Positions 55,201-64,000 of a stretch of 64,000 bases of DNA are shown here, piece by piece. The translations under genes and the position numbers were made by a program. Each line of letters opens with the position of its first letter. Within the stretch, counting starts at the first letter, position 1. The stretch lies in the NCBI RefSeq assembly GCF_009765985.1, contig NZ_LMUM01000027.1, positions 142,425 to 206,424 on the forward strand. Reading direction: 5' to 3'. The notes under the pieces are model-generated. The model was not told the DNA's origin and ran no database searches. It saw only the letters and a list, made by a program, of their open reading frames with translations. Source of the stretch: Acidobacterium sp. S8 (GTDB lineage: Bacteria; Acidobacteriota; Terriglobia; Terriglobales; Acidobacteriaceae).

Positions 55201-57745
55201 CGCAGTAACACAGGGGCTTCTCGAAGTCGATCCAACATCGAAGCCGCGACTCTACCTGATCACTGAAAATGCATGCATGCTTCCGTCAGGCGGCGAAGCT
55301 CACATTCGACTGGCCGATACGCCTGTACTGGGAATGGCGAGCGCAATTGCTCTGGAAGCTCCTGAGTTGAGGTGCACGCTGATCGATGTTGCCGATAGTG
55401 ATGAGTCCACTACGCGACAAGTTGTGCACGAGATACTTGGAGGAACTGACGATCTGCGCATCGCATATCGTTCCGGACAAAGATATGTTGCGCGCATTGA
55501 AAGATTGCTTGACTCCCAGGTACCCGTCGATGAGCGGAAATCGACGAGACTTTCGATGGGACAAGGTATAGAGGCTCTGGCCTATGAGCAGGTAGAAAGA
55601 GGTAATTTGCAGCCCGATGAGATCGAGATTGCGGTGCGGGCGACGGCTTTGAATTTTCGCGATGTTTTGAAAGCGACAGGACTGCTGGATCATGCCGGGC
55701 CAATCGGAACCGATTGCTCCGGCGTGGTTTCTCGCACAGGTAGCAACGTATCCGACTTGCAGGTAGGGGATTCGGTAGTCGCGATTGCGCCCGGCTGTTT
55801 TGCCAGACACGTGGTGACAGCGGAAGCGCTGGCTGTGCGTAAACCAAAACAGCTGTCGTTTGAAACCGCAGCAGCCCAGACTGTCGCGTACCTGACTGCC
55901 GATTACTGCCTGCACGAGCTTGCCCACATCAGGAAGGGCGATCGCGTGTTGATTCATGCAGCCGCAGGAGGGGTGGGACTCGCCGCAGTTCATCTCTGCC
56001 AGCAGGCGGGAGTAGAAATGTTTGCAACGGCAGGCAGCGAAGAGAAACGTGCATGGCTTCGCAACTTCGGTATCAAAAACGTATTCGATTCTCGCTCACT
56101 CGCCTTCAAAGACGAAATCCCCACAGGGGTGGATGTTGTGCTGAATTCGCTAGTCGGCGATGCAATTGACACGGGATTATCGCTTCTCAGGCCGGACGGA
56201 AGATTTGTCGAGTTGGGTAAGACGGATCTTCGCCATCGTGATTCCGTCGAACAACAATGGCCGGGCGTAGTTTATCTAGCAGCTGATCTTACCCCTCTCT
56301 TTGCGGAGCGCTCTCCGTGGGTGAAGACAAAGATTACGGCGATGATGAACGACATTGCCGAGGGTGTCCTTCCCGCGTTACCCGCCGCCGTTTTTGAAGA
56401 GCGGGAGACGAAGCAGGCTTTTCGCTATATGGCCTCGGCACGGCATATCGGCAGAGTCGTCATACGGTCGGGCTCGAAGGACATCACGGATGGAACACAT
56501 CTGATCACCGGCGGTATGCGGGGTCTCGGTCTCAAGTTGGCGGAGTATTTGGTAGAGAAGGGCGTACGTGACCTGGTTCTTGCCGGAAGAAGTCAGCTTT
56601 CCGAAGAATCAAGCAGGGTAATCGCGCGACTCAAGGCAGATGGCGCAACAATCCATACTTTTTATGGCGACGTGGCTGAGATGGAAACAGCGCAGCGCCT
56701 CATAACGCAATGCGGGAACAATTTGCGTGGCGTGTGGCACTGCGCAGGCGTGATCGATGACGCGGTATTATCCGAACAATCCTGGGAACGTTTTGCGAGT
56801 GTGATGCGCCCGAAGATGAATGGTGCATGGAACCTGCATATGCTGACCCATGGTGCAAAGTTGAATTTTTTTGTCATGTTCTCGTCGTGGGCTTCTCTTG
56901 CGGGATCGCGTGGACAAGCCAACTACTGCGCCGCAAACGCATTTCTTGACGCGCTCGCTGCATCTCGTCATGCTGAGGGCCTACCGGCGCTCAGTGTGAA
57001 CTGGGGTGCATGGGGCGAAACCGGCATGGCTGCCAACGAAACGATCGAGAGTTATTTGTCACGCTCAGGGATGCATGTCATGCCCCCGGAACACGCTTTT
57101 GCGGCGCTGGAACTGGCCATACAGATGGAAGAATCGCAAGTTGCGATTTCTGACATGGATTGGACGAAGTATTTGGGTAAGGTTCCCGAGGCGCAAAAGA
57201 GATTTTTCTCGGAGGTGAGTCTCGAAACGAAAGAAGCTGAACGCCGTCCAACTTCAAAAACTGGACGCGTAATCGAGGGCGGTCATAGCACAGATGCATT
57301 GGCATCATCTGTCAACACCTTACTCGTCGAAATTTTTGCAGCCTCAGCAACGAGTCGCACTGCTGCTATTCAGCGAATCGTGGCCAATGCGGTACGTTCC
57401 ACCCTGGATTTGCGCTCTTCAGAGGAGCTCGATCCGGATGAATCGCTGAGCGACCTCGGGATGGATTCTCTGCTAGCGATTGATTTGCGAAACAACCTGT
57501 CCTCGCTTTTGGAGCGGCGGCTGCCATCAACCCTCATCTTCGATTATCCGAGCGTGGGGCGGCTTGCACGCTTTATCGAGCAGGAGTTGTTCTCGGCCGA
57601 ATCAATGCCGCAAGCGAACGACACTGAACCGATGAGTGAGGCGAACATTCCCGGCAGCTTGGCGTCGCTAGGCATCCTGGATGAAATAGAGCAGATGTCG
57701 GATGAGCAAGTAGATTTCATTTTCGAGAAAGGCGCGCATCGATAG
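52205..57745 (+). CDS. PKS module 5: KS-DH-ER-KR-ACP without AT
   Basis: 1846 residues, overlapping module 4 by four bases (ATGA). Docking coiled coil about 13-38; KS 40-460 with Cys208. The post-AT linker (LPGYPFQRERHW) follows about 152 residues after the KS: no AT and almost no remnant. The DH has its catalytic His near 662 (QHVMNGKTVFP) and DACLQ near 822. The ER has NFRDV near 1150 and AAGGVGLAAVH. The KR has TGGMRGLG near 1434, Tyr in NYCAAN near 1572, and IDD. The ACP Ser is near 1756 (LGMDSL), with a C-terminal docking tail (IEQMSDEQVDFIF). It should reduce fully. Domain order and sequence are close to module 3, suggesting descent by duplication. Confidence 0.93.
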   Translation: MTQTDKPDQGNAPLTAIKRAFLAVQAAQARVDELERERSEPIAIIGIGCRVPGAGEGPDNYWRLLSERRIAVRQEANKRFVDVGHQTTLPEAARWAALLDQVDAFDPQHFGISPREAAGIDPQHRLLLETSWQALEDAGVDPHSLYKSRTGVFVGICSHDYAQMQLQDAGVDALNPHFASGIATSVASGRIAYLFGLNGPAISVDTACSSSLVAVHLACAAIRRGECSMALAGGVNLILAPEYSIAFAEANMLSPLGVCRTFDEAADGFVRGEGCGVILLKRLRDAEADGDRILAVIRGSAINQDGATSGLTVPNGHAQQELLRAAYANAGVEAWQVGYVESHGTGTSLGDPIEAEALGAVFKAGRKRQQPLLLGAVKANIGHLEAAAGIIGLIKVVLTLQKDIIPGHPNLERLNPHVRWDELPLEVVRDAQPWPAIEGRKIAGVSSFGFSGTNAHVVLEGMTTSTSPIKSDSRMDVLVLSARTVSALREMAERYVKVLENGDANWADICYTTATGRSLFSERLATVANDKNGAIHHLNMWLKEGDGAKEIFRGKWRAGEYSRSTLAVGPEVDPTTVAEAFVKGTPIDWTLWNEGKKHRRVSLPGYPFQRERHWVDFPSKKREDGGKATKWKLLGTRLAVAGVKAQFETLLSVDGATDWIGQHVMNGKTVFPLTGYVELMLEAGAELFPSGVRLEDLVLQAPLLVDTSRTIQVVVESEVQGRSRVRVFGTAGADEEWQSFCEGWLRPVLLEVERVDIDAIQQQVTTQENSESFYASVRESGAAFGPKFQGLARLWSGTDEALGEVKAMTAEEGYLFAPWRLDACLQLIGVVSGDASIYFPSSVGEIQVFATPGEVCWSHFRSRRMDSDTLDVDVTVMDQDGAVLAVFRNLLFRRVVAPRENIASWLYRPHWKTEGAPPPSANSAVRRVALVGDSARMSAAEFYLRELGLGVVRLADDELYTKRLADVDAVLYFASQEETEESAAGSIVDRSRRQVERVLAVTQGLLEVDPTSKPRLYLITENACMLPSGGEAHIRLADTPVLGMASAIALEAPELRCTLIDVADSDESTTRQVVHEILGGTDDLRIAYRSGQRYVARIERLLDSQVPVDERKSTRLSMGQGIEALAYEQVERGNLQPDEIEIAVRATALNFRDVLKATGLLDHAGPIGTDCSGVVSRTGSNVSDLQVGDSVVAIAPGCFARHVVTAEALAVRKPKQLSFETAAAQTVAYLTADYCLHELAHIRKGDRVLIHAAAGGVGLAAVHLCQQAGVEMFATAGSEEKRAWLRNFGIKNVFDSRSLAFKDEIPTGVDVVLNSLVGDAIDTGLSLLRPDGRFVELGKTDLRHRDSVEQQWPGVVYLAADLTPLFAERSPWVKTKITAMMNDIAEGVLPALPAAVFEERETKQAFRYMASARHIGRVVIRSGSKDITDGTHLITGGMRGLGLKLAEYLVEKGVRDLVLAGRSQLSEESSRVIARLKADGATIHTFYGDVAEMETAQRLITQCGNNLRGVWHCAGVIDDAVLSEQSWERFASVMRPKMNGAWNLHMLTHGAKLNFFVMFSSWASLAGSRGQANYCAANAFLDALAASRHAEGLPALSVNWGAWGETGMAANETIESYLSRSGMHVMPPEHAFAALELAIQMEESQVAISDMDWTKYLGKVPEAQKRFFSEVSLETKEAERRPTSKTGRVIEGGHSTDALASSVNTLLVEIFAASATSRTAAIQRIVANAVRSTLDLRSSEELDPDESLSDLGMDSLLAIDLRNNLSSLLERRLPSTLIFDYPSVGRLARFIEQELFSAESMPQANDTEPMSEANIPGSLASLGILDEIEQMSDEQVDFIFEKGAHR

Positions 57746-57764
57746 CGCGGACGGAAAATCTGTA

Positions 57765-60700
57765 GTGCGAAGCGACGAAACATCGAATGTCTTTTTGGAG
57801 CGTATCCAGAATCTTTCGCCGAAGCGACTGGCGTTGCTCGCAGTAGAGCTCGAGCGTCGTCTGGCTGAGAGGGAAAATGCGGCTTCCGAGCCTATCGCGG
57901 TCGTCGGAATGGCCTGCCGTACGCCGGGTGGCGCAGAGACGCCGGAGGATTTCTGGAAGATCCTGGCTACTGGACAGGATGCGATAGAACGCATACCCGA
58001 CGAACGATGGAATGCGGACGCATTTTACGATTCTCATCTTGATACCCCCGGTAAGGCAATTACGAAGTATGCCGGATTCGTGCGAAATATCGATCAGTTC
58101 GACCCGGCATTTTTCGGAATATCTCCGCGGGAAGCATCTGGAATGGATCCGCAACATCGGATGCTCCTCGAAGTAGCCTGGGAGGCACTGGAAAATGCCG
58201 GAGAGCGCGCGGATCTTCTGGAGGAGAGCTCGACCGGTGTCTTTATCGGCATAAGCTCCAGTGACTACGAGCAGCTTGTCTTCCAATCTGACGAATCGGC
58301 GCTCAATGCATATTCGGGGTCGGGCCTGGCGAGTTCTGTCGCAGCGGGCCGTCTATCGCATTTCCTTGGTCTGCATGGTCCGAACTTGTCCGTCGACACA
58401 GCATGCTCGGCGTCAGGTTCGGCGATCCATCTCGCGTGCCAAAGTCTGCGCACCGGTGAATGCAGCAGGGCACTGGCCGGAGGTGTGAACCTTGTCCTTA
58501 TGCCCGGTAGTGTCGTGATTCTTTCGCAGGCACATATGCTTGCCGCCGACGGGCGTTGTAAAACATTTTCCCGGAATGCGGACGGCTTCGGGCGCGCGGA
58601 GGGATGCGGAATCCTTGTTTTGAAGAGGCTTTCTGCGGCGCAGGCTAACGGCGATCGCATTCTTGGACTGATTCGCGGCACGGCAATAAATCACGATGGC
58701 CGCAGCAATGGGCTTACAGCACCGAACGGTCCGGCACAGGAAAAAGTGATTAAAGCAGCGCTGGCGCAGGCAAAGCTGACGCCTGCGGATATCGATTACG
58801 TTGAAGCGCATGGGACGGGAACGGTACTCGGAGATGCGATCGAGCTGGGTGCTTTGAGCAATGTCTTCGGCGAGCACCGCGACGAGACGCGTCCGCTGTT
58901 GCTTGGTTCTGTAAAGACAAACGTAGGTCACCTGGAATCGGCTGCCGGCGTGACCGGCGTGATGAAAATATTGCTGGCTCTTGAACATGAATTGCTGCCA
59001 CCGCATCTTCACCTGGGGGCAGGCGACGAGAATGAAGCCCTGCAAGATAAGCCGTTTGAAGTTCCTTCGAGCGCGAAACCGTGGCTTCGGAGTCAGCGCC
59101 CACGCATTGCCGGAGTCAGTTCCTTCGGTTTCAGCGGTACGAACTGTCATTTGGTGATCCAGGAGGCTCCCGCCGCCGACCCTCCGGCGACCGAAGCACC
59201 CTACGCAGCAGAGTTGTTGACTATTTCAGCCAAAACGCCCGCAGCCCTGACCGCTCTCTGCGAACGCTACGCCCGATATCTTCGCGAACATCCAGAGACT
59301 GTGTTGGCTGATTTTTCCTGGACACTCAATGGGTGTCGTTCCCCATTTCAACATCGAATTGCATTGATCGTACGATCTGTTACGGATGCAACTGGGCAGC
59401 TTGAGCAGATCATTGAATCGGACCCACGGCAATCGTCCTTTTATCGATTTGTCTCCGGCTACCAAGCACCTTCGATCGCGTTTTTATTTACCGGCCAGGG
59501 TTCTCAATTCTCAGGAATGGGTCATTCCTTGTACGAGCGTAATACAACATTCCGCTCAGCCATCGATCGCTGCGACAAAGCTCTAGCTGGCAAACGAGAG
59601 CATCAGCTCAGTTCGGTCATATTTGGTGAGTCGGGGGTTCCGAGTGAATTAATCGACGACACAAAGTGGACACAGCCGGCTCTTTTCGCCGTGGAATATG
59701 CATTGGCGATGTTGTGGGAATCATGGGGACTACGACCAACCATCGTGCAGGGGCACAGCCTGGGAGAATATGTGGCCGCCTGCGTTGCCGGCATTTTGAC
59801 GCTCGAAGACGCCTTGATGCTCGCGGCCGAGCGCGGCAGGTTGATGAGTGAGCTGCCTCGCAATGGAGGTATGCTGTTTGTCCGCGCTAGTGAAGAGGTA
59901 GTGTTGGCATCCATTGGTTCGCTTCCCGCCGTGATTTCCATTGCGGCAAGCAATGGCCCCGAGAGCGTGGTTCTCTCCGGTCGCAGCGCAGAGCTGAATG
60001 AAATTGGCCGAAAGCTGTCAGCGAAGGGAATTAAAACGCAACCACTGACCGTATCGCATGCCTTTCACTCTCCCATGATGGAGCCTATGCTGGACGAGTT
60101 TGAACGTCAGGCAGCCAACTTCGACTGCAAGATTCCTGAAATCGAATTCGTTTCGAACGTTACCGGCGGCGTGCTTGGAAAAGACGAGCGGATAGATGCC
60201 GCCTATTGGCGTCAGCACGTGCGTCAAACTGTAAAGTTTGCTCAGGGATTAAATTCGCTTTTGGATCACAAACCCGAATTGCTGCTTGAGATCGGACCCA
60301 GCCCTGTTCTGTTAGGCATGGCCAAGGCAGCTCATCCGGAATTGACAATGTCTTCCGCAGCAGCGATGCAGCGCGGAAAGGATGAATGGGTAAGCGCATT
60401 TGAAGCGCTTCGGACTGCTTATCTCGCAGGGGTGCCAATCAATTGGGCAGAGGTCTATCGTGACAGGTCAAAGCAAAAATTAGCACTGCCAACCTATCCT
60501 TTCCAACGCCAGCGCTATTGGGCGACATCCGTGCCCAGAGCGACGAGCGCCCTTGCTGCTGCAACGCAACAATCTGTTACGAAAGATCCTCTGGAACCCC
60601 TGCTTTATCGGACGGAGTGGGTTGCCATGGCGACTCCGAGCGTTCGCTCCGCCTCCGGATCGAAATCGGCATTGATCGCTGGCGAAGGTTCTTGCCTTGA

Positions 60701-62393
60701 GACGATGAAGGAGTCACTCAGTGCAAAGGGAATTTACACGTATGCCTTGAAGGGTGATGCCCGTATGTTTTTCGCGGGAAGCACATCAGGTGATGTGCAA
60801 ATTGGCCGTGCGCTGATTAGAGATTCACTGCGCAACGCCGCGAAGCCAGACGTAATGTTGCTGATGCTGCCAAATCATTCCGAAGCATCCGATGCGCCTG
60901 CGGCAACTCTGCAGAACGCAACGGCAATTCTCACAGTGCTTCAGGAAGTGATGGGACACGGAGCAGAGCCGCCGGATGTGTGGCTCATAACGCAGGGAGC
61001 CTTCGTATGTGGGGAGGCAGATAATCGTCCCGATCTCGCGGCGAGCATTGCCGAGGCAATGGCAAAGGTAGCCAGGCTCGAACATCCAGGCCTGCGCATC
61101 CATCACGCAGATCTAGCGTCGGATCCGACGCTAGCGGACTACGCGCAGTTTGCTGGACTTCTGCGGAATGGAACAACAGAACATACCATGGCAATTCGCG
61201 GGAATGCTCTCTATGTGCCGCGCCTGGCAAGATATCAGGAACAACAACAGGGTCTCATTGCGATCCAGCCGCATGGCGCCTATTTAGTCACGGGAGCCTT
61301 TGGTGGATTGGGTCTACGCACGGCAGAATGGCTGGTTGAACGTGGCGCGAAGGAGGTATATCTCGTTGGACGCCGCGAACCTTCACCCGCGACACGCGCC
61401 CGGATCGAAAAGCTCGCCGGTGCGAATGTCCGCGTTCATCCTGTCGTTGCGGATATCTCGAAGGCGGAGCAGATCGAGGAGTTGTCGTCTCGGATCGCTG
61501 CGGATGGCGCGGAGCTGCGCGGTATCGTTCATGCTGCAGGCACCCTCGATGACGGTACTATGACGCAGCAGACGCCGGAGCGCTTTGCCACCGTGTTTGC
61601 ACCAAAGGTGAGTGGCGGATGGCTGTTGCACCAGTTTTCTCTCAAGTATCCATTGGATTTTTTTGTGATGTTTGGATCGGCTTCTGCGCTGCTGGGACTA
61701 AGTGGGCAATCCAACTATGCCGCCGCAAATGCATTTCTTGATTCGTTGGCGGAACTGCGGCACCAGCGAGGTCTTCCTGCGACTTCTGTCGCGTGGGGCG
61801 CGTGGTCGGATATTGGAATGGCGACGCGTGTCAAGATTGCGCAGCGCTCCACGGTAATCGGTATCGGCAGCATATCGCCCGACAAAGGTATGGAGTTGCA
61901 GGAGCAGGCAATCCTGAGCGGCATGCCGGCGCTGGCAGCTCTGCCTTTCGACTGGAAGGTGTTCTTCGCTGCCCGTACAGCGCACCACGATTGGCCATTG
62001 CTGGAGAAGATGGCCGACAATGCGCTGGATTCAGCCAAGGCTGCAGCTCCAGCCACGCTGGCTTCGCTGGTACTAGTGGCGCAGCCAGGCCAGCGTTTGG
62101 ATGTGATTCGCGGGTATCTTCGTTCGCGCATTGCCTCGGTGCTCATGCTTCCGTCAGATTATGTATGGTCTGACGATCAGCCATTCGCAGAACTTGGTTT
62201 GGACTCGCTCATGGCGCTCGAATTGAAAAATGAGCTGCAAACCTCAGCTGGTGCTGCGCTGCCACCTACGTACTTGTTTGAATATCCGAATCTCAGCTTG
62301 GCAGCCATGTATCTGGATGCACTAATAGCTGGAAGCCGTGGCAGTGAGTCAACGGAAGCTGTGGCTGCTGGATACGAGGAGATCGTATTGTGA
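57765..62393 (+). CDS. PKS module 6: KS-AT-KR-ACP
   Basis: 1542 residues from GTG 57765. Docking helix about 10-38; KS 42-465 with Cys214 in DTACSASG. A complete AT lies at about 565-860: FTGQGSQ, Ser near 665 in GHSLGE, and HAFH near 765, which predicts malonyl-CoA. The KR (about 940-1350, including its structural half) has TGAFGGLG, Tyr in NYAAAN, and the LDD of a B-type KR. The ACP Ser is near 1480 (LGLDSL). It should give a beta-hydroxy unit and pass the chain to the NRPS. Its AT is of a different kind from that of module 1, so the two ATs were not copied from each other recently. Confidence 0.93.
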   Translation: MRSDETSNVFLERIQNLSPKRLALLAVELERRLAERENAASEPIAVVGMACRTPGGAETPEDFWKILATGQDAIERIPDERWNADAFYDSHLDTPGKAITKYAGFVRNIDQFDPAFFGISPREASGMDPQHRMLLEVAWEALENAGERADLLEESSTGVFIGISSSDYEQLVFQSDESALNAYSGSGLASSVAAGRLSHFLGLHGPNLSVDTACSASGSAIHLACQSLRTGECSRALAGGVNLVLMPGSVVILSQAHMLAADGRCKTFSRNADGFGRAEGCGILVLKRLSAAQANGDRILGLIRGTAINHDGRSNGLTAPNGPAQEKVIKAALAQAKLTPADIDYVEAHGTGTVLGDAIELGALSNVFGEHRDETRPLLLGSVKTNVGHLESAAGVTGVMKILLALEHELLPPHLHLGAGDENEALQDKPFEVPSSAKPWLRSQRPRIAGVSSFGFSGTNCHLVIQEAPAADPPATEAPYAAELLTISAKTPAALTALCERYARYLREHPETVLADFSWTLNGCRSPFQHRIALIVRSVTDATGQLEQIIESDPRQSSFYRFVSGYQAPSIAFLFTGQGSQFSGMGHSLYERNTTFRSAIDRCDKALAGKREHQLSSVIFGESGVPSELIDDTKWTQPALFAVEYALAMLWESWGLRPTIVQGHSLGEYVAACVAGILTLEDALMLAAERGRLMSELPRNGGMLFVRASEEVVLASIGSLPAVISIAASNGPESVVLSGRSAELNEIGRKLSAKGIKTQPLTVSHAFHSPMMEPMLDEFERQAANFDCKIPEIEFVSNVTGGVLGKDERIDAAYWRQHVRQTVKFAQGLNSLLDHKPELLLEIGPSPVLLGMAKAAHPELTMSSAAAMQRGKDEWVSAFEALRTAYLAGVPINWAEVYRDRSKQKLALPTYPFQRQRYWATSVPRATSALAAATQQSVTKDPLEPLLYRTEWVAMATPSVRSASGSKSALIAGEGSCLETMKESLSAKGIYTYALKGDARMFFAGSTSGDVQIGRALIRDSLRNAAKPDVMLLMLPNHSEASDAPAATLQNATAILTVLQEVMGHGAEPPDVWLITQGAFVCGEADNRPDLAASIAEAMAKVARLEHPGLRIHHADLASDPTLADYAQFAGLLRNGTTEHTMAIRGNALYVPRLARYQEQQQGLIAIQPHGAYLVTGAFGGLGLRTAEWLVERGAKEVYLVGRREPSPATRARIEKLAGANVRVHPVVADISKAEQIEELSSRIAADGAELRGIVHAAGTLDDGTMTQQTPERFATVFAPKVSGGWLLHQFSLKYPLDFFVMFGSASALLGLSGQSNYAAANAFLDSLAELRHQRGLPATSVAWGAWSDIGMATRVKIAQRSTVIGIGSISPDKGMELQEQAILSGMPALAALPFDWKVFFAARTAHHDWPLLEKMADNALDSAKAAAPATLASLVLVAQPGQRLDVIRGYLRSRIASVLMLPSDYVWSDDQPFAELGLDSLMALELKNELQTSAGAALPPTYLFEYPNLSLAAMYLDALIAGSRGSESTEAVAAGYEEIVL

Positions 62394-64000
62394 AACCTCT
62401 CATCCAGTTTCTGTCTGAGTTGCGTGGGCGAGACGTCGCCCTGAACGTCCATGGCGACAAGCTGACCATCAGCGCTCCGAAAAATGCGTTCACACCGGAA
62501 ATGCGACAGGAACTCGCGGATCGAAAGCAGGAGATTCTCACTTTCCTGCGGAATACCCAGGATTGGAAAGGTTCACAACAAAACGCGCGTGATAGTGGAG
62601 ACGTTTTGCTGTCTCGTTCCCAGCAGCGCGTGTGGTTTCTGGATCAGGTTCGTCCCGCGAATCCTGCAAACAATATCGTCATTCCATTCTGGCTCACAGG
62701 GATGGTTGATTTGGCGGCTCTGGATCGTGCGCTGCGTACGGTGGTTGAGCGTCATGAGTCGCTACGTACAGGATTTTCACAACGAAACGGCCAAGCCTTT
62801 GCCTGGATCGCCGAATCAGTGGAATGGAAGGTCGATCTTGTTGATCTGCGAGAGCTGGGGCAGCGTGAGGCAGAAGAGGAAGCGAAGCGCTTAGGATGGC
62901 ATGCGGGCCGCCGATCCTTCGAGCTGAATAAGCCGCCGCTATTTCGAGCCACGATGTTTCAGGTGTCGCAGGATCGATATCTGTTGGTAATGGTGGTGCA
63001 CCATATAGTGGCCGACGGCTGGTCGCTGGGCATTCTTTCTCACGAGTTGACTGAGCTCTACAGAGAATTTTCCTCTGGTCGCACTTCTCCGTTGCCCGAG
63101 CCACAGTTTCAGTATCGCGACTATGTACATTGGGAACGGGAAGAAGGTCGCAGACTCGCGGAGCAACAGATGCCTTACTGGCTCGATCGGCTGGGAGGCG
63201 ATCTGCAAACTCTCGAAATCCCCACCGACCGGCCGCGCTCCGCATCCCTAAGCTCCGACGGCGGAAAGATGATCGTAGAGATCGATGAGAAGTTTGCCGA
63301 GCATCTCCGAAAACTAAGCCGCGAGATTAGTACAACGCTATTCAATGTGCTCTTGGCAGCTTTTAAAGTCCTTCTATTTCGGTACACGGCTTCAGAAGAC
63401 GTTCTGGTTGGAAGTAATGTGGCGAACAGGCCACGCCAGGAGTTCTCCACGCAGATTGGCTTCTTCGTTAACAATGTGCTGCTGCGCACGCAATTGAGCG
63501 GCAACCCCACTTTTGTTGAACTGGTCCGGCGTGTGACCGAGACGACGCGGACGGCATACGCCAATCAAAATGTTCCCTTCGACATGATCGTCGAAAAGCT
63601 GCGCCCAGAACGTGGACTCGGCAATCACAGTCCATTAGCGCAGATCATGTTCACACTGGAAAACCTGCCACTGCCGGAACTCCGACTGGCCGGCCTGACA
63701 GCAGAGCTTGCTCATATTGACTTCAATATTGCGGGCGCCGATCTTGCGGTGCTGATCTGGCCGGTGGGAGGAGGGTATCGATGCGAGTTTGAGTACAGCA
63801 CGGATTTATTTGAGGAGGAGACGATCGGGCAGATGCAGGGGCATTACGTGCGTTTGCTGGAAGAGGTAGTGAAGGACGGGGAGCGGCGGATCGGAGAGCT
63901 GCCGTTACTGAGCGCAGGGGAGCGGGAGGAAGTTCTTCGTGGCTGGAACCAGACATCGCGAGGGAGAGCTGGATACAGGACGGTAGCTGAGTGGTTCGGG
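62390..64000 (+). CDS. NRPS with TubC-type docking domain, C domain and start of A domain (3' end missing)
   Basis: The frame is open from GTG 62390, which overlaps the PKS stop (GTGA), to the right edge: about 537 codons without a stop. Residues about 3-50 (FLSELRGRDVALNVHGDKL...ELADRKQEILTFL) match the TubC N-terminal docking fold used at PKS-NRPS interfaces. A condensation domain follows (about 66-500): SRSQQRVWFLDQ, RHESLRTGF, the catalytic HHIVADGWS near 205, IGFFVNNVLLR, and FDMIVEKLRPERG. The last residues (EREEVLRGWNQTS...YRTVAEWF) are the usual lead-in to an adenylation domain. The amino acid cannot be predicted because the A domain is cut. Confidence 0.93.
   Translation, partial: MKPLIQFLSELRGRDVALNVHGDKLTISAPKNAFTPEMRQELADRKQEILTFLRNTQDWKGSQQNARDSGDVLLSRSQQRVWFLDQVRPANPANNIVIPFWLTGMVDLAALDRALRTVVERHESLRTGFSQRNGQAFAWIAESVEWKVDLVDLRELGQREAEEEAKRLGWHAGRRSFELNKPPLFRATMFQVSQDRYLLVMVVHHIVADGWSLGILSHELTELYREFSSGRTSPLPEPQFQYRDYVHWEREEGRRLAEQQMPYWLDRLGGDLQTLEIPTDRPRSASLSSDGGKMIVEIDEKFAEHLRKLSREISTTLFNVLLAAFKVLLFRYTASEDVLVGSNVANRPRQEFSTQIGFFVNNVLLRTQLSGNPTFVELVRRVTETTRTAYANQNVPFDMIVEKLRPERGLGNHSPLAQIMFTLENLPLPELRLAGLTAELAHIDFNIAGADLAVLIWPVGGGYRCEFEYSTDLFEEETIGQMQGHYVRLLEEVVKDGERRIGELPLLSAGEREEVLRGWNQTSRGRAGYRTVAEWFG

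Larger units (their letters stand above)
36030..64000. other. Hybrid PKS-NRPS biosynthetic cluster (right end not included)
   Basis: A type II thioesterase, six single-module PKS genes and an NRPS gene that runs off the window. The seven synthase genes are on one strand with gaps of at most 19 bases, several overlapping, so one operon is likely. Predicted order of domains: KS-AT-ACP | KS-ACP | KS-DH-ER-KR-ACP | KS-cMT-ACP | KS-DH-ER-KR-ACP | KS-AT-KR-ACP | docking-C-A. No 4'-phosphopantetheinyl transferase, transporter, regulator, free AT or release domain is inside the window. If colinear, the product is a partly reduced, alpha-methylated polyketide joined to at least one amino acid. Confidence 0.9.

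Overview
The window looks like a chromosomal segment of an acidobacterium, most likely class Terriglobia. This is an inference from gene content: a large outer-membrane receptor with a carboxypeptidase-regulatory-like domain, hrcA-grpE-dnaJ followed by rsmE, a tiny Lys/Ala repeat peptide, a flagellar cluster of the flgB...flgM-flgK-flgL type and multihaem cytochrome/TPR proteins. No rRNA, tRNA, CRISPR array or insertion sequence was seen.

Positions 1-2039 hold the 3' end of a homoserine kinase gene, thioredoxin and lexA. Positions 2312-9521 are a flagellar region: an OmpR-type response regulator, a sigma54 activator without a DNA-binding domain, a sigma54-type promoter, flgB, and then two gene-fusion scars. 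The first joins the start of flgC to the end of fliF. The second joins fliG, cut before its torque helix, to the end of a flgJ-like rod protein gene. After these comes a near-consensus sigma28 promoter driving flgM, a small protein gene, flgK and flgL. The regulatory cascade is still readable, but most structural genes normally between these landmarks are missing from the locus.

Positions 9537-24585 are mostly housekeeping: a zinc-ribbon protein, a lone receiver domain, UDP-glucuronate decarboxylase, hrcA-grpE-dnaJ, rsmE, a 22-residue Lys-rich peptide gene, a CPBP protease, a thiolase, a methyltransferase, L-serine dehydratase, comM, rpsO and pnp. Positions 24667-35674 hold a TonB-dependent-receptor-like protein with a candidate promoter and operator, a seven-haem c-type cytochrome with TPRs, a large TPR protein, and two Tat-exported sugar-metabolism-like proteins.

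From 36030 to the right edge runs a polyketide/non-ribosomal-peptide cluster. A type II thioesterase gene lies divergent from six single-module PKS genes and an NRPS gene that is cut by the window end. The modules are KS-AT-ACP; KS-ACP; KS-DH-ER-KR-ACP; KS-cMT-ACP; KS-DH-ER-KR-ACP; KS-AT-KR-ACP; then TubC_N-C-(A...). The four inner modules lack an acyltransferase although they keep the KS-to-AT linker and the post-AT linker. The genes abut or overlap and carry N- and C-terminal docking-like helices, so they probably form one co-transcribed, largely colinear line. How the inner ACPs are loaded is the main open question: an AT from the first or last module acting in trans, or a free AT outside the window.
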